Source of the DNA: Entamoeba histolytica HM-1:IMSS
Taxonomy: Eukaryota > Evosea > Mastigamoebida > Endamoebidae
Reading direction: 5' to 3'
NCBI RefSeq assembly: GCF_000208925.1
Contig: NW_001915029.1
Coordinates: forward strand, 5,777-35,762
DNA: 29,986 nucleotides
Shown one piece after another: positions 1 to 9,700 of this stretch (position 1 is its first letter; the number at the start of each line of letters is the position of its first letter). The position numbers were made by a program, and so were the translations under genes. The notes under the pieces were generated by a model that ran no database searches, had not been told where the DNA came from, and worked only from the letters and a program-made list of their open reading frames with translations.

Positions 1-717
1 TAATGATCCTGCATCTTTTCTATAGAATTTAATAGTTGCAATATCTTCTGCTGTTTTTGCTGATGAAACACCACCAATAACATCACCATGTCCATTAATA
101 TATTTACTAACAGAATGAAGTGCAATATCTGCTCCAAGTTCTAATGGTTTAAGGAAACATGGTGAAGTGAAAGTTGCATCAACAACTAAACGTGCTCCAC
201 GTTCATGACAAACAACAGCAATACCTTTAATATCAGAAACTTTACATGTTGGATTTGCTGGTGATTCTAAATAAACCATTTTAGTATTTGGTTTCCAAGC
301 TGCTTTTACTTTTTCTACATCAGAAGTGTCAATAAGATCAACTTCAATACCGAATCTTGGTAACCAATGTGTAAATAATGAAACAGTACATCCATATAAT
401 GTATCTCCTGCAATTAAATGATCTCCTTTTTGTAAGAAAGCAAGTGTTGATGATGAAATAGCTCCCATTCCAGAACCAAATGCAGCAGAACCAGCTGCAC
501 CTTCAATAGAACATACCATTTCTTCAAATTGTTCAACAGTTGGATTTCCAAGTCTAGAGTAGATATGACCTTCTCCTTTACCCATAAATAAATCAGCACC
601 TTGTTGAGTTGAATCAAAACAGAATGTAGAAGTTTGGAAGATTGGATAAGCATGTGAATGTAAAACATGATCACCTTTTGGATGAAGAAGAGTAGTAGTA
701 ATATCTTGAGCTGTCAT
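1..717 (-). CDS. MGL: Methionine gamma-lyase, N-terminal 239 residues (gene continues past the window edge)
   Basis: PLP enzyme of the Cys/Met-metabolism family. It cleaves methionine, homocysteine and related sulfur amino acids to a 2-oxo acid, ammonia and a thiol, in the cytosol. The protein starts MTAQDITTTLLHPKGDH; I see 239 residues, against about 390 for the family. The PLP-binding lysine is K205 in HSVSKYINGH. The active-site pair Tyr108/Cys110 lies in DTLYGCT; the Cys is typical of true methionine gamma-lyases and helps separate them from cystathionine lyases and synthases. From general knowledge, Entamoeba has two MGL isozymes of bacterial origin and lacks the usual transsulfuration route. 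The sequence resembles what I remember of isotype 1, but I could not compare them. The start is the first ATG, about 40 bp downstream of a TATA-like box. No frameshift or intron is visible. Confidence 0.95.
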   Translation of the reverse strand, partial: MTAQDITTTLLHPKGDHVLHSHAYPIFQTSTFCFDSTQQGADLFMGKGEGHIYSRLGNPTVEQFEEMVCSIEGAAGSAAFGSGMGAISSSTLAFLQKGDHLIAGDTLYGCTVSLFTHWLPRFGIEVDLIDTSDVEKVKAAWKPNTKMVYLESPANPTCKVSDIKGIAVVCHERGARLVVDATFTSPCFLKPLELGADIALHSVSKYINGHGDVIGGVSSAKTAEDIATIKFYRKDAGSL

Positions 718-1028
718 TTAGTTAATAAGTAATGAATAAAACAAACAGTTATACAGTTTAAATAGTATTATGAAAGCTTCTGGAATAATAAGATAAGAAT
801 AAGAATATAAAAGAATAGAAAAAAAAGAATTTAAAGAGGAAAAATGAAGAAAAATGAAGAAGTAATTAAACAAATAGAATAAACTTTTAAATAGAAATGA
901 ATCTGGCGGAATTAAAAAGAAAATTCTGTTGTAAGAATAAAAAATATTCATATAAAATGAAATGAAATAAATAATTAAAAAAAAAATTGGAAATAATTGA
1001 ATTACATTAAAATTAAATCAATTTCTTT
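718..1028. other. Intergenic: MGL upstream region and 3' flank of PARG
   Basis: AT-rich DNA of 311 bp between two minus-strand genes. It holds the TATA-like box listed separately. A 77-codon open frame here (718-951, minus) is low-complexity Phe/Leu/Tyr-rich and looks spurious. Confidence 0.6.
754..765 (-). promoter_or_regulatory. TATA-like core promoter element of the methionine gamma-lyase gene
   Basis: On the minus strand this reads CTATTTAAACTG, close to the Entamoeba TATA-like consensus GTATTTAAA(G/C). It lies about 40 bp upstream of the ATG, and a TTATTCA initiator-like stretch follows. Assigned by motif and position only. Confidence 0.5.
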
Positions 1029-2499
1029 TTAAAGTTGTGTTATTCTAGTTAAAAGAGAAGAAGGATTAGTAGAAGCTAAAGCCAATGTATAATTATATAA
1101 CTCTTGAATAGTTGGTTTTTTATTTTTAATTGCTTGAAGAAATGCAGTAATTTCATTTTGATGTTGAATATCATTTAAAGGATGATATCTAATTACTAAA
1201 TTAATAAAATTAATTTTATTTAAATTTTAAATAAAACAAACCTCATTTCTCTTCCTGTTAATGAAGATGCTAATAATTGAATAATAAATTTTAAACGAGA
1301 ATCACCAAGCATTGAACCACATCCCCATTTCCCTGTTGCAAAAGGTTGCATTACATCACAATCATCATCTGTCTTTTTAATTGCACTAAAAACTTTGTTA
1401 AGTTCTCTGTCAATTCCATATTGAGTGTATTGTAATTTTTTATCAACACAAATTAATGCATCAAATATAACAAAATCATGTTTTCTATAATATAAATTTT
1501 GTTATTTAACGAATTTATAACGTTTTTTTTATAAAACAAAGAAACAAACAATTGTAATGACGCTACATTCCCCTTAAAACTTATTTCAGTTGCATATCCT
1601 GTTACTTCAGAATATTGTAATACATTATATATTCTAAATGATTCATTTGCATTTAATACTGGTGCAATTAATAAAGCAACCATACATTCTGGACATTTAA
1701 TAAACATAATTTCTTCTTGTGAACATCCATCTTCTAGTACATTTCCACCAACTGCTTTTGAAGAAAAAACAGCTTTTAATACATTTCTATTTTCTTTTTC
1801 AATTAGTCCATCTACAATTGTAACATTAGCAGAAACAGGAATAGATATATTAGACCATTGTGGTGATTCACCATATACTCGTTGATACGTAATTTGTTCT
1901 TGAAGAATTGGATCTTTGTTAATAATTGCTATTCCAATAGTACTAAAATATGCCATATAACATCTTAATTTAGTTGCTGATACTTTATCTACAATACTTA
2001 AACATCTTGGAAATTGTTTTGCGTCTTGAAATTTTAATGGTAATCGAAATAGTCCAAGAAATGATAATGCAAATAACGATGCTACTTGTAATCTATTTAA
2101 CCGAAGAATTGAATTAGGTGTTGTTGGAAGAATAAGTGGTGTTGGAAAAAGTTTTGGATGAATAGCTGCTAAAGAAGCAATAATTGGAATAGTATCCCTA
2201 AAAAAATGACTACTTTCTATTGGGGGTAATGATTGAAGTAACGACAATGATGCAGGAGATGTAAAAGAATACAACCTAGTTAATTCACTAATATTCGATA
2301 AGTTTGAAAGTAATGGAAATATTGAACACCATAACTGAAATGAGGTACAACTAGGAATTGAATAACATGGTAAAATTATATGTGTTTCTGAATGAATTAT
2401 TTCTTGTGGTGTTATTGCAACGAAAGGAATTTCTCCAAAGAGTGGTGAAAAATAAGAACAACTTGGAAGACTTTGAGAAACACTTGTACGTCTTTTCAT
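1029..2499 (-). CDS. PARG: Poly(ADP-ribose) glycohydrolase (PARG), three exons, 450 residues
   Basis: Removes ADP-ribose polymers from proteins by cleaving ribose-ribose bonds. Exons are 2499-1550, 1484-1242 and 1188-1029; the joined length of 1353 nt is exactly 451 codons. Evidence for the family is the signature-loop region VGGNVLEDGCSQEEIMF (GGN at 251-253, QEE at 261-263), followed by QYSEVTGYATEISF, DFVIFDALICVD, and in exon 2 PFATGKWGCG (364-373) plus a GDSRLKFIIQLLAASL-like stretch, all in the order seen in animal PARG. The predicted catalytic Glu pair is E262/E263. The family motif is GGG-X(6-8)-QEE; here the third Gly is Asn253. The N-terminal ~200 residues match the helical accessory part of PARG only weakly. 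No signal peptide or obvious nuclear-localisation cluster beyond MKRR at the start. A gene model without introns would lose the WGCG region, so the exon structure matters. Confidence 0.9.
1189..1241 (-). other. PARG intron 2 (53 bp)
   Basis: Starts GTTTGTTTTATTT and ends AATTAG on the minus strand. The junction AG|A gives Arg398 in GREMRYHPLND, matching the PARG 'VRYY.FGD' segment. An earlier TTTAG 3' site is possible but runs into TAG after two codons, so the later site is preferred. Confidence 0.85.
1485..1549 (-). other. PARG intron 1 (65 bp)
   Basis: Starts GTTTGTTTCTTTG and ends TATTATAG on the minus strand, in phase 2. Removing it joins codon TT|A (Leu317) and opens the frame into KHDFVIFDALICV, which matches the PARG family. 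Unspliced, the frame drifts into unrelated sequence and stops. Confidence 0.9.
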
Positions 2500-3966
2500 T
2501 TCTTTTTATTAGAAATAATTTTTTAACTGTTATTTGGGAGTTTTCATTAATTTTTGTTTTTTTTTATTTTCAAAATTTTATTAAAAAATAAGGTTATTAA
2601 AGATTTTTGTGAATTAATATAATTTATGTCATCATCATTGATATACTATTCATTAATTATACATTCTTCTTTCAATAAAACTATTTAATATATTTTAAAC
2701 AAGTTTTAAATTTCTGTTATAAATTGACTAATTATTATTTTTATATTTTATTCATAACATTCAATTCTTTTTTAACTGTTTTGTATCACTTTATTAACAC
2801 GATTATACCCAAATCTATAAAACATTTTATTTTGTATATACAATAGATTTCAATCATAATGAATTACTTAATATGTATATTTATTATAAATAATTGTATT
2901 ATTAACCTTTCAATTGACATTATATCAATAATATGCTTAATTAATACTTTTGATTTATATTGGTATATTAATTTTCAAATAGAAGAAATAAAAACTATAA
3001 TACTATGTTCAAAAAATAGAAAAATTGTGTCTTACTTCTAATATAAATTCATTAAAAGTATTTTATTTATTTAACCCTTTTAAAAAAATGAAAATTAATT
3101 TTGATACTGTATTATTCTGACAATATAGAATGTATTATTTCACAATATTTTCAACAATAAAATCAATTTTCTCTTTCTATAAAATAAAATAGTCGAAGTT
3201 ATTAGTTTACAACTACAAATAAATAAGAAAACAAAAGGAATTTTGTGAAATAATAAAAATTATACTCATTCTTCTTTTATCACCATTAATAGGTTATGTT
3301 ATAAAGTATATTATCAATGTAATTCATTGTATTAATGTTTAGAGTAAAATAGAAAAGAATATTTTAAAGAATACTAAAACAAAATATATGATCATTTAAA
3401 TAAGTGTTATATCAAAAAGAATATATCTGAATTACAATTTTAATGATAATTAAAGATATGTTTCCAATAGTAATATTAGTTAAATATAATACATATTAAA
3501 TGAAAACAAATAATACTACTATTATAAAACATATGTTTATTATAAGAATTTAAAGAAAAAGAAATAAAATATAATGAATGAATAATTTATAATTATAGAA
3601 ATATCAAATTAAACTTCATCAAAAACAAAAATAGAATGAACTTTCTTTTACTAGTTGTTGATGTTATTCAAAATAATTGGTACATATTATCAAACATTTT
3701 GCATAGAAGTTAAAAATTATTCTTAAAACTAAAAATATAAATTAAAACATAAATTATTTAAGGATATAATGAGATAAAATAAAATAGTATTTAGAATTAA
3801 CCCAATTAAGATAATAGAATGTAGTTGTAATTTATAAGGTTTTGAGTTAAAAAAAAAGCTGAAATAAAATAATCATTATTGATATTAGAAAAAATTTTAA
3901 TTGAAATTATGTAATTTTATAATTTTTGAGAGTTACAAGTTTCTTTTTTTTTAATTATTTGTATTT
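2500..3966. other. Gene-poor AT-rich intergenic region
   Basis: About 1.5 kb upstream of PARG with no convincing coding frame, RNA gene or recognisable repeat. The longest open frame (2859-3041, plus) is 60 codons of Ile/Asn-rich low complexity. The right boundary is the target-site duplication of the SINE. Confidence 0.6.
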
Positions 3967-3984
3967 CATATTATCTCTGTTATA
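3967..3984 (+). repeat. Target-site duplication, left copy (18 bp)
   Basis: CATATTATCTCTGTTATA here is repeated exactly at 4615-4632, directly flanking the SINE. Three Ts before it also match, but on the right side they cannot be told apart from the element's poly-T tail. Confidence 0.9.
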
Positions 3985-4614
3985 GATTCGAAGATGGCAT
4001 ATCAGAGACATCTCATGGAACACTAAAGTATTGCTATTTTCAAATCTTTCTGTTATCATCTATTCATGTCATTCATTTGGTGAGATAATATCAATTCAAA
4101 ACTAACTGTTTATTATTATTAATATTTATTATGAGTGATTATTTAGAAAGACTATTATTCATTACTATTCACTAAGATGTATTGTTATTCATTATTAATT
4201 ATAAGGATTATTATTTACTAAGGGTGTGTTACGTATTAAGAATTATAATTTATTAAAGAAGACGCATATATAATTGATATTGTTGCACAAAAATTAAACA
4301 TAAGGACATTATCAAGGAATAGCATTTCTTTAAGGGGTGTCGAAGGTAAAAGGAGATGAGCTATAACAGTAAGTTATGGATATACTCTTCTTAAAACAAC
4401 AATATAAAGAATGAGAAATATTATATTACTCATTAAAATCAAAATAAAAGTCAGGCAGCAACTTAAATGAGGAACCATTTAAGTCGAGCATGATTGAAAA
4501 ACAATATTTCAATAGAAATAAAGCGTGTTGAAGAAACTGATTTTCTCACTTCTCAACATGATGAAAACCCAAAAATAAGGTTAATCATAATTGATTTCTT
4601 TTTTTTTTTTTTTT
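3985..4614 (+). mobile_element. Full-length SINE retroposon (SINE2-like by size), copy A
   Basis: A 630 bp non-coding element starting GATTCGAAGATGGCATATC and ending in a run of about 17 Ts. It is bounded by an exact 18 bp direct repeat, as expected for target-primed reverse transcription. A second copy with roughly 95% or better identity by eye lies in inverted orientation at 16421-17036. Such SINEs are moved by the partner LINE reverse transcriptase and endonuclease, and a poly-T end is typical of Entamoeba LINE/SINE elements. Size fits EhSINE2 (about 650 bp) better than EhSINE1 (about 550 bp). Its 3' end differs from that of the LINE remnants in this window, so they are probably not its partner. 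Family name is from memory, not compared. Confidence 0.88.
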
Positions 4615-4632
4615 CATATTATCTCTGTTATA
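4615..4632 (+). repeat. Target-site duplication, right copy (18 bp)
   Basis: Exact match to 3967-3984. Intact duplications with no mismatch, together with the long T tail, indicate a recent insertion. Confidence 0.9.
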
Positions 4633-5361
4633 AAATCTAGTAAAAGTAGTATAGATTTATGATTAAAGTTATTATTAGTATTAATCTATATTCAAAATTA
4701 AGATAATACCAAAAAAGTTGTACTATTTATTACTTTATTGTTTATGTTATTGACTAATTAAATAAATTCACAATTACTCATTCTCTAACTAGTCTCATAT
4801 TGTTCATGTCCACTGGTTAATATGAACATGTCTTTCTCTTGATCTAACACATTTATTGTTTTTGTTGTACCTAATGTGGTGCATCAATTTTTTCTATTCA
4901 TTTGATCTTTAAATAATAAAATGGTGGTTTGATTTTAGGTACACTCTCTTAACTTTCCTTTCAATGAAGTAAAACCATTATTTTGTTTTGAAAAGAAATT
5001 ACCTTCTTACTCAAAACAAATCAATTACCATCATTTCCTTTTAAATAAACAATAGTCCTCTTTATCAAATCCACAAATAAAGAGAATATTCTACAAACAC
5101 AAACCTTCGTTTTTGTAATAAAAATGTTATTGATTTTTTAAATTAAAAAAAGACAAAGAACAATATTAGTAAAAAAAAGGAGAAGTCAGTGCTAAATAAG
5201 GAGAAAAACAAAAAAGCTTAAAATAGCAATTAGAAGAGAAAGGATTATCAAAAAGATGAAAAGGTGAACTAGAAACGTTCTCCAATGAGATGTTTTTCTT
5301 TATTTGGAATAGCACTGTATAAAATCCTTAAAACTGAAAATCATATCACATTAAATAAGAT
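4633..5361. other. Intergenic region upstream of the repeat protein gene
   Basis: AT-rich non-coding DNA. It holds an inverted pair TGTTCAT / ATGAACA around 4801-4827, a short hairpin candidate (CTCTTTAT / ATAAAGAG around 5058-5092), and near the right end the core promoter listed separately. No coding frame of note. Confidence 0.55.
5264..5343 (+). promoter_or_regulatory. Three-part Entamoeba core promoter of the 37-residue-repeat protein gene
   Basis: A GAAC element (GTGAACTAG, about 5264-5272), a TATA-like GTATAAAATCC (5317-5327) and an initiator-like AAAACTGAAAATCA (5330-5343) come in the order known for Entamoeba, with the ATG at 5362. The short implied leader is usual for the genus. 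Motif-based only. Confidence 0.55.
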
Positions 5362-5994
5362 ATGAGAGCACGTATGGTAGGACCAGGAAGTTCTTCTTCC
5401 AATTACAAATCAACCACTGATCCATGTAGATTCATGGGATGTGGACCATCATCATCTACTTCATCTGGTTACAGAAAGGGAGGAAATGCTGCTGGACCAA
5501 TGGCTTCAAAAGGAACATGGGCTGCTACTACTGATATTGGAAAAACTGCAGCAGTTGGAGCTGATACCTATGAAGCTGGTTACAGAAAGGGAGGAAATGC
5601 TGCTGGACCAATGGCTTCAAAGGGAACATGGGCTGCTACTACTGATATTGGAATTACCGCTGGTGTTGGAGCTGATACTTATGAAGCTGGTTACAGAAAG
5701 GGAGGAAATGCTGCTGGACCAATGGCTTCAAAGGGAACATGGGAAGCCACCACTGATATTGGAAAAACTGCAGCAGTTGGGGCTGATACTTATGAAGCTG
5801 GATATAGAAGAGGAGCTGATGCTGCTGGACCAATGGCTTCAAAGGGAACATGGGCTGCTACTACTGATTCTGGAATTACAGCGCCATGTTCAGGAACTGA
5901 GCCAATTCCTGACTCATACGAAGCAGCTGCTGTCTTAGCTGAACAAAGAAAACTTGAAGAAGAGGCTGCTAATGCTGCTGCTGAACAACAATAA
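5362..5994 (+). CDS. Small protein with four 37-residue tandem repeats, function unknown
   Basis: 210 residues; I do not recognise the family. A Ser/Gly-rich head (about residues 1-35, with Cys22 and Cys27 in CRFMGCGP) is followed by units of the type GYRKGGNAAGPMASKGTW..TTDIG..A.VGADTYEA starting at residues 36, 73, 110 and 147; the last unit is diverged. The tail (about 190-210) is Glu/Ala-rich and probably helical. No signal peptide or membrane segment. Conserved Gly, Trp and Tyr in each unit suggest a structural or scaffold repeat. Codon choice is strongly biased (GGA, GCT, ACT), unlike the AT-drifted genes nearby, and the upstream core promoter is well formed; both suggest high expression (inference). 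The alternative plus-frame and minus-frame ORFs over the same DNA are shadows of the repeats. Confidence 0.85.
   Translation: MRARMVGPGSSSSNYKSTTDPCRFMGCGPSSSTSSGYRKGGNAAGPMASKGTWAATTDIGKTAAVGADTYEAGYRKGGNAAGPMASKGTWAATTDIGITAGVGADTYEAGYRKGGNAAGPMASKGTWEATTDIGKTAAVGADTYEAGYRRGADAAGPMASKGTWAATTDSGITAPCSGTEPIPDSYEAAAVLAEQRKLEEEAANAAAEQQ
5467..5883 (+). repeat. Tandem 111-bp repeats inside the coding region (four units)
   Basis: Units begin at 5467, 5578, 5689 and 5800. The first three are nearly identical even at silent positions, so they were duplicated or homogenised recently. The fourth (GYRRGADAAGPMASKG) is diverged and runs into the C-terminal tail. Confidence 0.9.
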
Positions 5995-6709
5995 GTTATT
6001 ATGTTTTTCAAAGTATTATATTTATAAAATTAAAGTAAGAAAAGATAAAGTTTTAAAGAAAATAAAAGAATTTAATTAGATAATAATTAACTGAATATAA
6101 TCTAATTTTTCTTTACAACAAAAATACATTTTTTTATTCTAAATGAAAGACTTTTGATCACAGCGATAATGGTATAACTAAGATGAATCAGATTTACAAA
6201 AACTAATAACAAATCTAATCAAAAACGAATATCATAGTTGTCAGTATAAAGATAAAATATTCTAGTATTATCCTTTAATGGAAATTTTTGTAAAATATTT
6301 TTATTTATAAGAAACAAAAAGCGTTATAACTATCTGATTATTCTTCAACTCTGTTACTAGTACTCCACTTTATATCCACCAAATATTTTAACTTATATTA
6401 AATAATAAATGAAATCTTCCTAATATTTTAAGTACAAACTTACTTGCCCCTTTTTTTCATGTTGTCAATATCATTGTCAAAAGTAATATCTCCTAATTTT
6501 TTTTACCATTCTACTGTTGAATGATTTGATAGAAATGAAATAATAAGATGATATGTCAAATTCTTCTTTTTTTCTTTTTTTTCTAAAATAACATTTTCTT
6601 TAGTGGAAAATCTTTTTTTGTGTTTTTTAAGACTATAAATTTTTCTTCTTTTTTTAATATTTAATATTTTTTAAATGAAATAAATTATTTTTAAGAATTT
6701 CTAAAATTA
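5995..6709. other. Intergenic region between two convergent genes
   Basis: AT-rich, rich in T runs (around 6560-6670). No coding frame, RNA gene or repeat recognised. Confidence 0.6.
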
Positions 6710-9700
6710 TTATTCATTCTGTTCTAATAATAATTTAAGTCGTTCAGTCCTTTTTCTCATTATATCTTCAATATCAGTAAACCTAATACCTACATCTAAT
6801 CCTTCATATTTATGTGATTTATCTAATATATTAGTTAGTCTATCAACAGTTGAACAAAATGATGGTCTTTCAATAGTTTCTTGTTTCCAACAAGAATTAA
6901 TAATTTTTTTAAGAGAAGAAGGCATTGTATTATTAATTTCAAGTCTTTTTCCTTTTTCAACAAATACCTTAATTTCAAATAATGACCTAAAATCTTTATA
7001 AGGTTCTTCTTGATAATAAACTTCCCAAGAAGTAATGGCGAATGAATATACATCACATGCAAATGTATATTCATCATGGTAACATTCAGGAGCAAGATAT
7101 ACTGGAGTTCCAAGTCCTTTATCTGTTCTTTTGTTTGATTTTTTGTTCATTCTTGAAGTACCAAAATCAGTAATTTTAATACAACAAGCAGACTCTGGAT
7201 CAAAAGAATTAACTAAGAGATTATCAGGTTTAAGGTCAAGATGCATAATATTATTTTCATGTAAAAATTGCATTCCTCTAGCAGTATCAAATAATATTTT
7301 AATTTTTAGTTTAAATGGGAATCTAATAAAATTTTCATTATCTTTTCTTACATATTCACCTAATGAGCCTAAAACAAAATATTGCATTACCATTGATATT
7401 TGAGGTAAATATGTAACTGATCCCATATAATTTGCTATAAATGGATTTCTTAATTTACTCATTAGTTCACATTCTGCAATTACTTCTTCTTTTAATTCTA
7501 TTATTTCTTCTTCTGTTAAATTATCCCAATGAAATTCTTTTACAGCTACTGGAACACTACGATATTCTCCAATATATACTTTTCCCATTGCACCTTCTGC
7601 AATAGGTATTTCTCTTATATTTAATTCATCATAGTCAAGAAAAGTTGATGATGAAGCATCCGTTGCAATAGTAAACTGATAATGCATTCTTTTAATACAA
7701 CCTGTTTTAATAGTTTTATCAAGTATTAACTTGTCTTCTTGATTCCATTCTTCAAATGTTTTATTCTTTAATAAATCCGCTATCATTTCTAAACTTTTCT
7801 TACACTTAGAAAACCAAATTGTATATGGAATTTTTATATTTTTTATTTTTGTTGTACAATGGAGAGTCATAAACACTGTTATTTTCTTTGTAGATTTTGA
7901 TGAAACAAATTTTACTTGAGGATCAAAATAAAATACATACTTTGGATTGTTTGGAGTATGAAATATGATCATCAACCATTTCTTTTTAGAATGGTTCTTA
8001 ATTACAATATTTTCAAATCTTGTATCAAAAATATTCGTTGAGTTTGATGAATTTCCAAAGTCTAGTTCAAGAGGTTCTAAGTAATAATTATTTTCTTTAG
8101 AAGGACCAGCTTTATTTGATCCATATATATAATAATAGTAATTTGGTTGTTGTTGTTTGTAAATTTCAATATCAACTTTTTTTGATTTAATGAAACAAGA
8201 TAAAAGAATAAAGAGAAGAATAATAAATATTAAAACTATTATAGTTCCAGTAATAATCAATGTACCAACTAACACCCAGTCAACACCTTTTTTACTACAA
8301 CTTAATGGATCTTTTTTATTTTGTTCATATCCATCAATACACTCACAAAATTGATTACAATTAATTCCACCATCACATTGTTCTTTTCTTTTTCCGTTCA
8401 AATTATCAATTATGGTATCAATTTTCTTATTCCCACAACTTTTTGGAATACAACGAGAACTTCCTTTCAATGGAATAAATCCATTAAGACAGGAACAAGT
8501 TTGAGAACATCCTTCATTTTTTCTTAAACATTCAATATTAGAAGTTAATACATTATTATAACAGTCTTCATGAAGACAATAATGATCAACTAAATAATAA
8601 CCTTTTTTACAAGTACAATTATCCTCACAGTTTGATGAACCATATTTACATAAATTTGAAAAATCATCAACTTGCCAACGTCCATTATGATAACATTTTA
8701 AATGGCAATCAACTCCACCATACCCATCATTACAAATACAATTCTGTTTTATTGCTGAACAGTTTCCATGACCTTTATCATTATTACAATTGTCAATACA
8801 AATTGGTTTAAAAGTTACAGGAATATCAATATCTAATTCATTTGTAAGTAATGCAAAATACCTTTTAGTTAAAATAGGACTGCCTTCTATCCTTAAGTTT
8901 AATCCATTTATTATTCCAGAATCTTTTGAAATTCTAAAATGTGTTACACCCCATAACTTTTTACATTGAGCTATATTTGAAGAGTTTATTGTATATTCTT
9001 GAAGGTATCTAACCCGATTTTCTTCTGTTGTACTAATGTGAATAGAAAAATTTCCAGAATATTCAATACTAAATCTTATAACTTTAGTCATTGTTGTTGG
9101 CATACAAACAGGATATGTATATCTTCCTTCATTTCTCATATGAAAAACATGTCTATAATGTGTATTTGTTTTAATCATTTCATCAATTTTTCTTTGAGTT
9201 AATTCAAACGACATCACCCTTTCTTTTCCCGTTAACTCTTGTAAACTAATTGAAACACTAGCAGATGCATTATCTTCTAAAAAAGCAAAAATATATAATT
9301 TTGACATTTCTTGGGTGTCAAATTCAAGAGGGATTTGCATTGTCCCAGTACTTTCATTTGTTGTTAATAAAAATCTTGTTAAACATTGTGGATTATTATC
9401 TTTATCTGATGATGAAGTGGTATCAATGTAAATAGGTGATTTGTTGTTTTGGTCTGTATATTCCAAAACAATATTAATATTATCTGTAATGTTTTTGAGT
9501 TTTGATAAGTCAACAACAAACCAATGAGATTTTTTAAAAGAAGAAGTTCCAATACCATTATAACAAGGTCCTTGATCATATGGAGTAGAACTGTCAAACG
9601 TTATAACCATTGGACCAGAAGAATTAATTTCTTTTATACCAGTACTAGGAAGCCAATGAGTTTTACTAATTGTGTTTTTAATGAGGGAACATCTACCATC

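Noticed and set aside
718..951. 77-codon minus-strand frame just upstream of MGL
   Set aside because: Low-complexity Phe/Leu/Tyr sequence overlapping the MGL core promoter; typical chance frame in AT-rich DNA.
4801..4827. Inverted TGTTCAT / ATGAACA as a bidirectional promoter
   Set aside because: Seven-base inverted pair in AT-rich DNA with no gene starting nearby on either strand; likely chance.
5467..5883. Calponin-type repeat in the 37-residue-repeat protein
   Set aside because: GNAAGPMASKG only vaguely recalls the calponin repeat; spacing and key residues do not match.
5441..5938. 165-codon plus frame overlapping the 37-residue-repeat gene
   Set aside because: Frame shadow of the tandem repeats; Leu-rich without meaningful composition, while the other frame has promoter, start and Gly/Ala/Trp repeat logic.
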